From positions 1 through 26,347 of the forward strand of contig DATBFX010000087.1 of assembly GCA_036558305.1 (NCBI GenBank): DNA of 26,347 nucleotides. Direction: 5' to 3'. The stretch is from DATBFX01 sp036558305 (GTDB lineage Bacteria; Chloroflexota; Chloroflexia; Thermomicrobiales; UBA6265). Within the stretch, counting starts at the first letter, position 1; the number at the start of each line of letters is the position of its first letter. A program made the position numbers and the translations under genes. Under the pieces are notes generated by a model that did no database searches, was not told where the DNA came from, and saw only the letters and a program-made list of their open reading frames with translations. Below are positions 1 to 9,100 of the stretch, one piece after another.

Positions 1-348
1 CCCGGCTCGCTGCTGCTGGGCGGCACGGTCAAGGCCCCGTGGAAGTACCGGGACTACGAGAAGTACAAGTACCGAACGCTGGCCGACGACGTCGCCTGGC
101 ACTCGGCCGACCCGTCCGAACCGGACCTCGAAGCCATCGAAAGTATGATGCGCGATCCGCACTACCCGGCCTCGTACCTCTTCATCACGCGCAGCCAGAT
201 CGCCAACGACGACATGTTCGGTCTCCTTCCCGTCCCATTGCGCGTCCTGAAACAGGCTTTGCTCGCTTCTCCCCAGTTCACCGTCGTCTACAGCAATGAT
301 GACGCCGTGATCTTCAAGCTCGCTGGTCCGAACGGGCCCGTCAAGTGA
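1..348 (+). CDS. C-terminal part of an unidentified, probably envelope-associated protein (5' truncated by window edge)
   Basis: An open frame runs from base 1 to a TGA at 346-348 and gives the last 115 residues of a longer protein. The piece contains a soluble segment with W-K-Y-R-D-Y-E-K-Y, then DPHYPASYLFITRSQ, and ends FTVVYSNDDAVIFKL. From memory of the family, this style of ending (a soluble tail after a membrane domain, 'vvY.N.da.If.l') is seen in large multi-pass sugar-transferase or polymerase-like membrane proteins of Chloroflexota and Actinobacteria, which would suit the glycan genes downstream. No catalytic domain is present in the visible part, so function cannot be fixed. Its stop overlaps the GTG start of the next gene (GTGA), indicating translational coupling. 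Confidence 0.6.
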   Translation, partial: PGSLLLGGTVKAPWKYRDYEKYKYRTLADDVAWHSADPSEPDLEAIESMMRDPHYPASYLFITRSQIANDDMFGLLPVPLRVLKQALLASPQFTVVYSNDDAVIFKLAGPNGPVK

Positions 349-959
349 GAGCGATCGTCGGATTTCGCGGTCGTGGCACCGCCGATGCGTCGATCGCAGC
401 CACCGTTTCGCAGCCTCCCAAACTGCCCCTCCAGGTCAGCAATCCGACCGCGGGGAAGCCCCCCGGCAAACAACCCGTGTTCAGGCGCCTGCGGGCAGCC
501 AGTCCCTGGCCGCCCGTACTCGTGTGCTCGGCGGTCGTGACCGCCCTGGTTGTTTTCGTCGATGCACCGCCCTTGTGGCGACCTCTCGTGACGTTGTGGT
601 TCCTCGCGATGTGTCCCGGCATGGCCCTGATCGGCTTGCTCCGCTTCGACGATCAACCGACCGTCCTGACCCTCGCGATCGTGACAAGCCTGGCCGCCGA
701 TGCCTTGGTGGCAATCGGCAGCCTTTACCTCGGACTTTGGTCACCCTCGGGGATCCTGGCGGTCCTGATTGGATTGACACTGGCGGGCGCGATCGGCCAA
801 CTGGTCACCGCGTATTGGCAGGACCGAGCCAGTGCCGATGCGGTTGTGGCGAACCAGCCTCCTTCGAAGTCACTACCAGAGCGACCGGTCACGCCAAAGG
901 AGACGGTGACCGCGCCTCCCGGTCGCGACATTGCCGGTGCGGCGGCGCTTACCGAGTGA
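345..959 (+). CDS. Small multi-pass membrane protein, function unknown
   Basis: This 204-residue protein begins at a GTG that overlaps the upstream stop, so the two are probably co-translated. After a basic, Pro-rich N-terminus it has about four hydrophobic segments (roughly residues 56-72, 77-99, 107-127 and 133-153), including WFLAMCPGMALIGLL followed by R-F-D-D and a segment ending YLGLWSP. That pattern resembles small membrane proteins (DUF1616-like in style) found in polysaccharide gene clusters; this is a weak resemblance, not an assignment. The C-terminal 45 residues are polar and low in complexity. The stop codon lies inside sequence that can be read as the start of a decayed IS5-type transposase, so the original C-terminus may have been replaced by the insertion. 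Confidence 0.6.
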   Translation: MRAIVGFRGRGTADASIAATVSQPPKLPLQVSNPTAGKPPGKQPVFRRLRAASPWPPVLVCSAVVTALVVFVDAPPLWRPLVTLWFLAMCPGMALIGLLRFDDQPTVLTLAIVTSLAADALVAIGSLYLGLWSPSGILAVLIGLTLAGAIGQLVTAYWQDRASADAVVANQPPSKSLPERPVTPKETVTAPPGRDIAGAAALTE

Positions 960-1300
960 TTTGACCGACGAAGAATGGACCGTCGTTTCGCGGTTTCTTC
1001 CACCGAAAGAAACGTATCGCCACGACACGCGCGACGTCTGCGATGCAATCCTTTTCGTTGCTCGTTCGGGTCTCCCGTGGCGAAGACCGCCGCGCGATCT
1101 TCCGCCGCAAAGGGTTGCACGGCCGCATCTCTCCTGACACTTCGGCGCGGTGGGGCATGGGACGCCATACCCGCGGCAGTCGATGCGAGCACGAGTCCGC
1201 CGCAGGAGCCTGCCATCGACGCCACGCATCACGCCGTCGATGTCGGCGAATCGACGGCTGCGGTCGCCCCACCAAAGCGCGCGCCACGCCATGTCGGACG
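931..1300 (+). pseudogene. Decayed IS5-family transposase (N-terminal fragment)
   Basis: Frame 1 from a TTG at 931 reads SDLTDEEWTVVSRFLPP, then DVCDAILFVARSGLPWR and RDLPP. This is the conserved N-terminal block of IS5-group transposases ('LTDeeW..l.p.LPp...r.gRp..D.R.v.daIlyvlrtG.pWR.lP.d.pp'). The frame stops at 1135-1137. Past that point only a faint match remains in another frame (G-A-W-D-A-I near 1149-1170, where intact members have 'G.WdrihaaL'), so at least one frameshift is present and the DDE catalytic region is not recognisable. No terminal inverted repeats or target duplication could be identified. The right limit is approximate. It is an old, inactive insertion at the end of the preceding membrane gene. 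Confidence 0.7.
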
Positions 1301-1412
1301 GCATCTCCCGCATCGTCGTGGCAAAAAGCGGGCCTCACCGTCGCGACGGAGCCGACCAACAAGAGCCGCCGACACCGCGACGTGCGCACACAAACTGTGT
1401 CGCGTGAGCGGT

Positions 1413-1916
1413 CTACCCAGCGACCGGGGTCGCCACGCCCGCGACGACGGCCACCTTGAAGACAGGGCGCGGGCCGTAGAACCGCAACTCCGTCACGTTG
1501 ACGCCGGTCGGGACCTCGTACCAAACCCAGCCGCGCGTGCGTTCGCCGTCGGGGAGATTCTGGGTCACCAACTTGGGTTCCGATCCGAGCACCGCCCCGG
1601 CCGGATACTCGTCTCCATTCTCGTCGACGAGGTGGACGTCCGCAATCTCGAATTCGAGTGGCTCCGTCGATCCGTTGGCGATGATGACCTGCGCCGACAC
1701 GTACCGCGTGCCCGGATCCGGCTCTTGCGGCCGGGTGATCTCACCCGTGTATGGATCCTGAAAGGAGACGACGGTGAACGTCCAGGCGGGGGATTGCGCC
1801 GAGCCAACCATCTCCGGTTCCTGTGCATCGGTCAGCCCATAGGCAGCAAGCTCAATCGCCGGAATGGCGACGAGAGATGCCGAGACGAATCGGCGCCTGG
1901 TCGATTTCTGCACCAT
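1413..1916 (-). CDS. Exported DUF4352-like (telokin-like) protein with Tat-type signal
   Basis: The protein has 167 residues from the ATG at 1916; a GTGAGG stretch about ten bases upstream serves as ribosome-binding site. The N-terminus T-R-R-R-F-V (residues 6-11), followed by a short hydrophobic stretch, fits the twin-arginine consensus (S/T)RRxFLK. The mature part is a beta-rich domain: W-T-F-T-V-V, a run YVSAQVIIANGSTEPLEF, then DVHLVDENGDEYP and LRFYGP. It resembles the DUF4352/telokin-like immunoglobulin fold often found in exported proteins of high-GC bacteria, with no known enzymatic role. It lies downstream of the lipoprotein gene on the same strand, separated by about 220 bases. Domain assignment is by pattern only. 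Confidence 0.72.
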   Translation of the reverse strand: MVQKSTRRRFVSASLVAIPAIELAAYGLTDAQEPEMVGSAQSPAWTFTVVSFQDPYTGEITRPQEPDPGTRYVSAQVIIANGSTEPLEFEIADVHLVDENGDEYPAGAVLGSEPKLVTQNLPDGERTRGWVWYEVPTGVNVTELRFYGPRPVFKVAVVAGVATPVAG

Positions 1917-2136
1917 TGCAACGGACCTCACTTTCTGCCGATCGACGTCGAGTCGGGCAACCCGACTCCGCGATGGATCCCTGCGCAGATCTCTGATGCC
2001 CACACCCCGCCTCCAGTCACGTCGAGGGCAATCCTTCGCAACGCGGTGGACAGGCCGGACAACCCATCCATCGAGTATGGGGCCGAGATGATGAGCTTGC
2101 TCGTCTGTGGACGGTCGGGAACGGCACCGAGCGCAA

Positions 2137-2541
2137 TCATGGGACCGGCGACGCCGGCAGCGGCGCCGGCAACCGGACCTTCGGCGATCCGTCCGCCGCA
2201 GCCAGCGAAAACGTCGTGGTGTCGATCGGGTCGTCGAAGACCGCCGCTTCGTCGTCGCCAAGCCCTGGTTGGCACTCGTCTGGTCGGTTTTCGGCGATGT
2301 CGGTCTCCGCCACGACGCACGAGGTGGTCGCATCCTGGTCCGGCGAGAAGATCCGCACTTCGTCGTCCTGCAACCTCGCCGGTGCGGGCGAAGGGATCGG
2401 GGTGAACAAGGCTGAAACCTGCGTTTCCATATCAGTCACGTCTTTCTGGTATCCCCCGATCGTCGCCCATTCCTCTTGCCGCAATCCGCGCTGCTCGGAA
2501 GAACCACACGCCACGAGACCAGCGATACTCAGAGCCAGCAC
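2137..2541 (-). CDS. Small putative lipoprotein, signal peptide apparently frameshifted
   Basis: From a GTG at 2541, preceded by AAGAAGG at good spacing, the frame gives 134 residues beginning MLALSIAGLVAC followed by GSS. L-V-A-C (Cys12) is a clean lipobox, but the usual positively charged N-region is missing. It is present just upstream in another frame: an ATG at 2564 encodes MRKKVSLA and then runs into a stop at 2531-2533. Restoring one base between GCG and GTG joins MRKKVSLA to VLALSIAGLVAC and yields a textbook lipoprotein signal peptide. The mature part is acidic, with two cysteines (S-C-V-V and D-E-C-Q) and a Pro-rich tail; I recognise no domain. Either the intact gene starts at 2564 and there is a sequence error or mutation, or the GTG gives a protein with an unusually short signal. 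Confidence 0.62.
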   Translation of the reverse strand: MLALSIAGLVACGSSEQRGLRQEEWATIGGYQKDVTDMETQVSALFTPIPSPAPARLQDDEVRIFSPDQDATTSCVVAETDIAENRPDECQPGLGDDEAAVFDDPIDTTTFSLAAADGSPKVRLPAPLPASPVP

Positions 2542-2637
2542 GCGAGAGACACCTTCTTTCGCATCGCCCGTGTCCCGCCGGCGCCGGCAATCGCCGCTCT
2601 AACGAAACGACATGCGCGGCGACGGCCTCTCCGCTCA

Positions 2638-2643
2638 ATTATG
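2638..2643 (-). promoter_or_regulatory. Possible -10 element upstream of the lipoprotein gene
   Basis: The minus strand reads CATAAT here (5 of 6 to consensus), about 95 bases before the GTG at 2541, in otherwise GC-rich DNA. No convincing -35 hexamer lies at the right distance, so this is weak. Confidence 0.22.
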
Positions 2644-3212
2644 CACAAAGAGCGGTGCCGATCACCCCGAGCCGTTACGCATCTCTGCCACGCGCGTACC
2701 GAATCCAATGCTACCTCTGGTGCGATCCGCAATGAGCGTGAATGGGCTGGACTGTTTGGTGGACGCCCACCGAACGAGCGATCTCGCGCAGGTCCACTCG
2801 CGTCTCCGCGAGGGAGAGAAGATCCTACCGCTCGACGACGCGAGTAGCCGTTGTCGCGGATTCGTTGCCGACTCAGTCGAGGTGGTCGACTGCTCGGCGT
2901 CATTGAAGACGGCCGTGTCTTCGGCTTGCGTCGCAAATGGGTCGGTGAATTGCGAAGCAGAACGATTGTGTCCACCGATCCGTTCCAGAAGCCGCCCTCT
3001 CGGGCCGGCGGAGCCCACTCCTGGCTCGGCTGGCCGCTCATCTCGGCTTGTCTTCGGCGGAGGAACCGTTCGATCGTCTCGAACGTGCCTGACCGCCAAC
3101 GCGAGACGGCAGATCTGTTTGCACCCGCTTTCGGCCGGCACCGAGGTGTACCGCAGGTGCCGTTTCCCAGGTTCCAATGCCAAAGCCAAGCGGAAAAAAC
3201 CTGTACGTTCTG

Positions 3213-3241
3213 TTGACACTCGCGTCGGTAACCCATATGCT
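3213..3241 (+). promoter_or_regulatory. Sigma-70-like promoter for the plus-strand glycan operon
   Basis: TTGACA at 3213-3218 (perfect -35) is followed after exactly 17 bases by TATGCT at 3236-3241 (4 of 6 to the -10 consensus). It points toward the GT4 gene at 3483 and would give a leader of about 235 bases. Spacing and position support it; transcription is inferred. Confidence 0.45.
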
Positions 3242-3336
3242 GCCGGACATGGCAGAAGTGGGCATTTCTTCCTAGCCCGGTGGTCGCGGTCCTACTCCGC
3301 ACCACGCGGCATTGACCGGTAGTCATCCCGAACTCG

Positions 3337-3424
3337 AGCCCTCCTGGGCTTGGGGGGTGGCACCAGGAGACCTGGCATGGCGCATCCTGACGCCAACCCA
3401 CGGAGGGATAACTGGATCATGCCA
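3337..3424 (+). other. Cluster of inverted repeats in the leader of the glycan operon
   Basis: Within 90 bases there is AGCCC-TCCT-GGGCT (3337-3350), CCAGG-AGA-CCTGG (3363-3375) and an outer pair TGGCAT (3373-3378) with ATGCCA (3419-3424). The last pair overlaps the second hairpin and would compete with it. These could form a structured 5' leader RNA. None matches a riboswitch class I recognise, no U-tract follows, and short repeats are common in GC-rich DNA. Confidence 0.25.
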
Positions 3425-3482
3425 CGTTCCGCCAACGCCAGCGCGCGACGACAAGAGATAGGGAGCCGTTTGAGCGAACACC

Positions 3483-4763
3483 GTGATTGAGGAGCCCATA
3501 CTGTCTCGGAGGCTTGCGGTCGCGACGGAACTCGGGGGGAGGTTGGGCCAAGTGCTCGTGCGCCGGTCGATGTCCACCCGTCGCCACAGCGCGCAAGATG
3601 TTGCCGCGCGGGCGATCTCAACCTCCATCGTGGCGTCCCCCACAACAGCGGAACCGTTGCGCATCCTGATGGTGACCGCGCGGTATCTGCCGGATATCGG
3701 CGGGACCGAGGTACACACGAAGGAACTCGCGGAGCGATTGGCGGCGCTCGGCCACGACGTGACCGTCCTGACGACCGATCTTTGGGACGAACTCCCGGGG
3801 GTCGAATGGACTTCGCGCGTTCGCATCCGAAGGGTGCGCGCGTGGCCGGCCGACCGTGACTATTACTTCGCCCCGAGCATCTTTCGCATCGTCACTCGCG
3901 GCCGGTGGGACATCGTCCATTGCCAGGGGTATCACACGCTCGTCGCTCCAATCACGATGCTGGCCGCCTGGCGGGCACGCATCCCGTTCGTCGTTTCCTT
4001 TCACAGCGGCGGTCACTCATCCGCGTTTCGGCGGGCTATCCGAGGGATGCAGCGCCGGGCCCTCCGTCCCCTCCTGGCACGGGCGCATCGACTCGTCGGG
4101 GGATCGACGTTCGAGGCGCAATACTTCGAAAAAAAGCTGGGGCTTCCGAGCGAGAAATTCGCCGTCGTCCCGGTGGTTGCCCACCTCCCGGTCGTGACCG
4201 CCCCGGATCCCGAATCCGACGGGACCACACTCTTGGTTTCCATCGGACGGCTCGAACGCTATAAGGGGCATCACCGCGCGATCGAAGCGATGCCGCTCGT
4301 GATCGAGCAGGTCCCCAATGCCCGCCTGCGCGTCGTCGGCGACGGTCCCTACGAATCGGAGTTGTGGCGACTCGCCGAGGAGCTTGGCGTGGACGACGAC
4401 GTCGAGATCAAAAGCATCCCGCTCGACCGACGCGACGAAATGGCACACCTGTTGCATCGCGCCTCGCTCGTGATCTCCCTGAGCGAGTACGAATCGGCCG
4501 GTCTCGCTGTCCGGGAGGCGCTCGCCGCCCGGAGACAGGCTCTCCTTTTGCAGACCTCCGCGTTGACGGAGTTGGCCGAATCACCGCTGGTCCAGCAGAT
4601 TCCGATGCAGAGCACCAAGGAGCAGATTGCTCGGGCCATCGTCGAGCAATTGCGGCGTCCGGCCATCGCGGATGCGGCCCGAAACCCGACGTGGGATTCC
4701 TGCGTCGCTGCCTACGACGCGATCTACCGCGCCGCGGTCCGGGATGCGCGATGCGTGTCTTGA
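3483..4763 (+). CDS. GT4-family glycosyltransferase
   Basis: Retaining glycosyltransferase of the GT-B fold, family 4, expected to move a sugar from a nucleotide-sugar donor onto a lipid-linked glycan at the cytoplasmic face. With the GTG at 3483 it has 426 residues. The conserved N-terminal strand with the glycine loop, LRILMVTARYLPDIGGTE, starts only near residue 59, so the ATG at 3570 is an equally likely start; neither has a strong ribosome-binding site. The first Rossmann domain includes LGHDVTVLTTD and DIVHCQGYHTL. The second has LLVSIGRLERYKGHHRAIEA and the E-x7-E donor motif as E-S-A-G-L-A-V-R-E. It is the first gene of the plus-strand operon and overlaps the next GT4 by 13 bases. The exact sugar cannot be told from sequence. 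Confidence 0.9.
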   Translation: MIEEPILSRRLAVATELGGRLGQVLVRRSMSTRRHSAQDVAARAISTSIVASPTTAEPLRILMVTARYLPDIGGTEVHTKELAERLAALGHDVTVLTTDLWDELPGVEWTSRVRIRRVRAWPADRDYYFAPSIFRIVTRGRWDIVHCQGYHTLVAPITMLAAWRARIPFVVSFHSGGHSSAFRRAIRGMQRRALRPLLARAHRLVGGSTFEAQYFEKKLGLPSEKFAVVPVVAHLPVVTAPDPESDGTTLLVSIGRLERYKGHHRAIEAMPLVIEQVPNARLRVVGDGPYESELWRLAEELGVDDDVEIKSIPLDRRDEMAHLLHRASLVISLSEYESAGLAVREALAARRQALLLQTSALTELAESPLVQQIPMQSTKEQIARAIVEQLRRPAIADAARNPTWDSCVAAYDAIYRAAVRDARCVS

Positions 4764-6127
4764 TGGTCACCGACTTTTATCCGCCCGCGATCGGCGGGGT
4801 CGAACGTCATGTCCAAGGGCTCAGCCGTGCCCTCGTACGGCGGGGCCACCACGTCGGCGTCGCTACCCTCGAATTCGCGGGCGCTGGACCCGGTGACGAC
4901 GACCAGGGTGTGCGCATCCACCGCATCCGCGGCAGCAGCCAGCGCCTGCCTCGCCTCTTTGGCAATCCCCATCGCCCGTGGGCGCCGCCGCTGCCGGACC
5001 CGGAACTCGTCCTGGGGCTTCGCCGCATCATCGACCAGGAGCGCCCAGACGTTGTCCACGGTCACGACTGGCTGGCCCGCTCGTTCCTCCCATTGAAACG
5101 GTGGAGCGGAGCGGCTTTCGTGTTGAGTCTCCACTACTACACGCTGAGTTGCGCAAAGAAGAGTCTGGTCCGTAGCGGAGCGCCGTGCGACGGGCCCGGA
5201 GTGGCGAAGTGCGTCCGGTGCGCGGCCGACCACTACGGTCGTGCGAAGGGACCGATCGTCGCCGTCGGCAACCACATCGCCGGCGTCGCCGAGCGTAAGA
5301 CGGCCGATCGGATCATCGCGGTCAGCCAGGCGACCGCGACGGGGAACGGTCTGACGACGGATGCCGGCCCGCACCTCGTGGTGGTGCCCAACTTCGTGCC
5401 CGAACCACTCGACGCTGCTCCGGTCGACCTCGACCCGTACCTCCGCCAACTGCCGGCGGACGGCTTTCTCCTCTTCGTCGGCGATCTCCGTCGGGACAAG
5501 GGGATCGAGGTCCTGCTGAGGGCGTACGCCGGCCTGAAGGACGCCCCACCGCTCGTGCTGATCGGCAAGCTCTGGCCCGAATCGCCGACGGTTTTTCCCG
5601 ACGGCGTTCGCGTCCTGGCGGATTGGCCGAACGAGGCAGTGATGGCGGCGTGGCGGCGCAGTCTCTTCGGCATCGTCCCGTCGATCTGGCCGGAGCCGTT
5701 CGGCATCGTTCTGATCGAGGCGATGGCCAGCGGTCGCCCCGTCGTCGCCTCCCGGATCGGGGGGATTCCAGACGTCGTCGACGACGAACAGACCGGTCTG
5801 CTCGTCCCGCCGGCCGACCCTCGTGCGCTTCGGGACGCGATCGCCCGCTTGCTCTCCGATTGTGAACTTCGGCGACGGATGGGGCAAGAGGCGACGCGGC
5901 GCGTGGACCGGTTTCGCGAGGCAACCGTCGTCCCGCGGATCGAACAGATCTACCAGGATGCCATCGCATCGCGTCACCCAAGTTCCTGTTGCCCCGAGCA
6001 ATCGGCGGGCGATGCGAATGCCTTCCACCGTCGGATCCGATCGCGGCGAACCGCACCACGGATAGACTCATGTCCGTACTCACCCCGCCCAACCGACCCG
6101 GCGACAACGGCCGCGCGAACCCGCTAA
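4751..6127 (+). CDS. GT4-family glycosyltransferase with a cysteine cluster
   Basis: The ATG at 4751 opens directly into MRVLMVTDFYPPAIGGVERH, the glycine loop of GT4 enzymes, and overlaps the preceding gene by 13 bases, so it is taken as the start (458 residues). LLFVGDLRRDKGIEVLLRAY and the E-x7-E motif E-P-F-G-I-V-L-I-E followed by AMASGRPVVASRIGGIPDVV are typical of the donor-binding half. After the L-H-Y-Y motif comes C-x12-C-x7-C-x2-C, a cysteine pattern known from a GT4 subgroup and possibly metal-binding. The final 50 or so residues after IEQIYQDAIA are Arg/Pro/Ser-rich and overlap the next gene by 58 bases; this tail looks like read-through rather than fold. It likely extends the same glycan as its neighbour. 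Confidence 0.9.
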   Translation: MRVLMVTDFYPPAIGGVERHVQGLSRALVRRGHHVGVATLEFAGAGPGDDDQGVRIHRIRGSSQRLPRLFGNPHRPWAPPLPDPELVLGLRRIIDQERPDVVHGHDWLARSFLPLKRWSGAAFVLSLHYYTLSCAKKSLVRSGAPCDGPGVAKCVRCAADHYGRAKGPIVAVGNHIAGVAERKTADRIIAVSQATATGNGLTTDAGPHLVVVPNFVPEPLDAAPVDLDPYLRQLPADGFLLFVGDLRRDKGIEVLLRAYAGLKDAPPLVLIGKLWPESPTVFPDGVRVLADWPNEAVMAAWRRSLFGIVPSIWPEPFGIVLIEAMASGRPVVASRIGGIPDVVDDEQTGLLVPPADPRALRDAIARLLSDCELRRRMGQEATRRVDRFREATVVPRIEQIYQDAIASRHPSSCCPEQSAGDANAFHRRIRSRRTAPRIDSCPYSPRPTDPATTAARTR

Positions 6128-9100
6128 TCCGAGTCGTCCGGCCGACCGCGACGGTGGCCACCGCGCTCCTCATTGCCGCCGCGGTCCTCTTCGTGGCCGG
6201 CGGGGTGCGACAGGCCTCGGCCCAGGACACCACGCCGACCGACACGGCGACGGCGGTGCCAACCGACACGCCGCTGCCGCCTCCAACGGAGACCCCGACG
6301 CCGATCCCGACCGATACGCCGCCGCCGCCGACGGAGACCCCGATCCCGACCGACACGCCGACGCCGCTCCCAACGGAGACCCCGACTCCACTCCCCACCC
6401 GGACCCCAACGCCGCTCCCGACCGCCACCAGCACCACGATACCGACGGCGACCAGCACGCCCTCGCCGACCGTCGCGCCATGGGTCCCGTTCCAGGACGG
6501 CTTCGAGAGCGGGACCCTGGGCAACTGGACCAAGCTCGGCGGCCTGACCGTCCAGTCGCAGGAGGTCTACGCCGGCAGCTACGCGGCGCGCGGCATCAGC
6601 ACCGGCGTCGCCACCTACGCCCGCAAGACGCTGTCGAGCCCGCAGACCGACCTCTACTACCGGGTGCGCTTCAAGGTCGTCAGCAAGGGCACGACGCCGG
6701 TCTACCTGCTCCGGTTCCGCTCGCCAAGCGACACCACCCTACTCGGACTCTACGTGACCGGCGCCGGCAACTTCCTGGCCTACCGCGACGACGTCTCCGG
6801 GCTGAGCCGAACGAGCCCGCAGACGGTGAGCCTGGGGGTCTGGCACGAGGTCGAGGTGCGCGTCCAAATCGCCGCCGCCGGCCGGGTCGACGTCTGGTTC
6901 GACGGCACGCTGGCCCCCGGGCTGAGCCGTGCCGAGGCGCTGGGCACGACCCCGGTCGGCATCGTCCAGTTGGGGGAGAACTCCAACGGCGCCACCTACG
7001 ACATCGCCTTCGACGACGTCACCGTCGATACCAAATTCATCGATTCAAGCCCACTACCGACGCCGACGCCGACGAACACGCCAACGCCGACGAACACTCC
7101 ATCGCCGTCTCCAAGCCCGACGCCAAGCCCGACGCCGCTGGGACACGATCCGGTCGTGATGGCCGCCGGCGACATCGTCTGTGGCGCCAAGTCCGATTGG
7201 ATCAAGAGTTGGTGCAAACAAACCCAGACCTCCAACGTGATCCTGAACCAGAACCCGGATGCGGTGCTTGCGCTCGGCGACGTGCAGTATGAGTGCGGAC
7301 AAATGGCCGACTTTCTCAACTACTTCGACAATACCTGGGGCAGATTCAAATCGAAGATCTATCCCACGACCGGCAACCACGAGTACAAGACGAGCACGGA
7401 TCCGGACGATCCTTGCTTCAATTCTCCCAAAGACGCCGCGGACTACTTCGCATACTTCGGATCGGTGGCTGGAGACCCATCGAAGGGTTACTACAGCTTT
7501 GAGTTGGGAACGTGGCACCTGATCGCACTTAATTCGAACTGTGGAAACATCTCCGGCGGTTGCGGAAATAACTCCCCAGAGGTGAACTGGCTTCGAGTTG
7601 ACCTCGCCACGCACCCGAACGCGTGCACATTGGCCTTCATGCACTTCCCCCGGTACAGCACCGTTGCGCCCTATGTGGGATTGAGCGCCTTGTGGCAGGC
7701 CTTGTACGACTACAACGCCGAAATCGTTCTCGCGGCCCATGACCACCACTACGAACGCTACGGCCCGAGGGACGCCAATGGGAACGCCGACCCGATCCGT
7801 GGTATCCGCGAGTTCGTCGTCGGCACCGGCGGCAAGCAGCCCAACCAGAAATTCGGCACGTTGGACACGCCCGAAGTTACCGGAACGGTGCCGGGAGTAC
7901 TGAAGCTGACGCTCCACGCGAACAGCTACGACTGGCAATTCGTGCCGATTACCGGCTACACGTTCAACGAGAGCGGTAGTGGGACGTGCCATGGCGGGTC
8001 CGCGAATACTTTGACCGGCGGGGCCATCCTCGGGACGGACAGCGGAGGCGCTCAGACAGGTAGCGGGCAGTCCGCCGGCCTGGCCCTCGTGGCATCGGGC
8101 CTTTCCCACCATCATCCGGTGGCGACGACCCGGCCGGGATCGATTCACTCGGTCGATGGGCTGCTCAGGAACCTGGGAATTGGCGACGGGCAACGATTCG
8201 GCTGGTTGATCGTCTTCGCGCTGGGCGTCCTCCTGCTTGCCCAGACGCAGCGTTTCGCATGCGCACTCCGTGCCCATGGGGGCTCGCTGCCGGGGGCCCA
8301 ACCCGCGGCACGCGGCGGGAGTACCAGGGATGTGGCCGGCCGCGGGAGGACTGCCGTCCGCGCCGCGCGCCGGGCCCGCCCGGCGGTGCTGGCACGCATC
8401 GCCGTCGTCGTGGTCGCGTTCGCGCCGCTGATCGTCGTCCAGCGAACGCCGGCCTCCCCGGACAACCCGCTCGGTCCGGCGACCGGGGTTGCCGACGCCA
8501 AACTCGCCGAGGTCGACCTGGGTGACCTCCCGCCGGCTCCGAACATCATGGCGCTCGCGCGCTTCACCTACCAACCGGGAGCCGTGTTCGAAGACCTGGC
8601 GGTGCCGGGGCCGGAGATCATCCTCCTCGAATCCGGCTCGTTGACCGTCGACATCCGCGGTGAAACGGAGGACTCCGGAGACATCGAGGAATTCGCGGAT
8701 CTCCTCGTTCCGGCCACCCCCGGTCCGGTCACGATCGCGAGCCCGATCCCCGAGCGTTTTCAATTCACCCTCCATCCGGGCGATCGGTTGCTCGTTCCTC
8801 CGGACACGCCGCACACGATCACCAACGGCGGTCAAACGCCCGCGATCTACCTCGCCGCCGCGATTACGCCGCTGCCTCCCGACCCGAGTGGACCAATCTG
8901 GCCGCCGGCGGGCGTCGCACCGATGGCCATGCCGGCCGGCGTTGCCATTCAGCCACTCGGCATCGGCTACGCCGTCCCCGCCGGTCTGGTCGACGGTCCG
9001 GCGCAGATTCGACTCGACCGCGTGACGTTCGACCCCGGTGCCGTCGTTCCGAATCTGCAACCCGCGGGAACACAACTCTGGTTCGTCGAGTCCGGGACCG

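Larger units (their letters stand above)
2565..3482. other. Stretch without a supported gene (lipoprotein promoter side and GT4 leader)
   Basis: Several open frames of 120-290 codons cross this stretch on both strands, but they overlap one another, are rich in Arg/Ser/Pro, have no recognisable motif and no well-placed ribosome-binding site. I treat them as chance frames in GC-rich DNA. The stretch separates a leftward gene pair from a rightward operon, so it should hold divergent promoters. The right third holds a good sigma-70-like promoter and several short inverted repeats, listed separately. A decayed gene cannot be excluded. Confidence 0.5.

Noticed and set aside
975..2405. 476-codon plus-strand frame across the IS remnant and the two exported-protein genes
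   Set aside because: It crosses a transposase fragment and runs antisense to genes with export signals; its product is Arg/Ala/Pro-rich with no domain.
2662..3219. 185-codon minus-strand frame in the gap before the GT4 operon
   Set aside because: No motif, no clear ribosome-binding site and it overlaps other equally long frames; kept only as part of the gene-free stretch.
6236..6474. Regularly spaced short repeats considered as a CRISPR array
   Set aside because: The repeats are in-frame codon repeats of a Thr/Pro stalk, with no constant repeat plus unique spacers, and no cas genes are nearby.
5322..6533. Minus-strand frame with V-G-V-S-V-G repeats
   Set aside because: The repeat is the reverse reading of the Thr/Pro stalk codons, not a real Gly/Val-rich protein.
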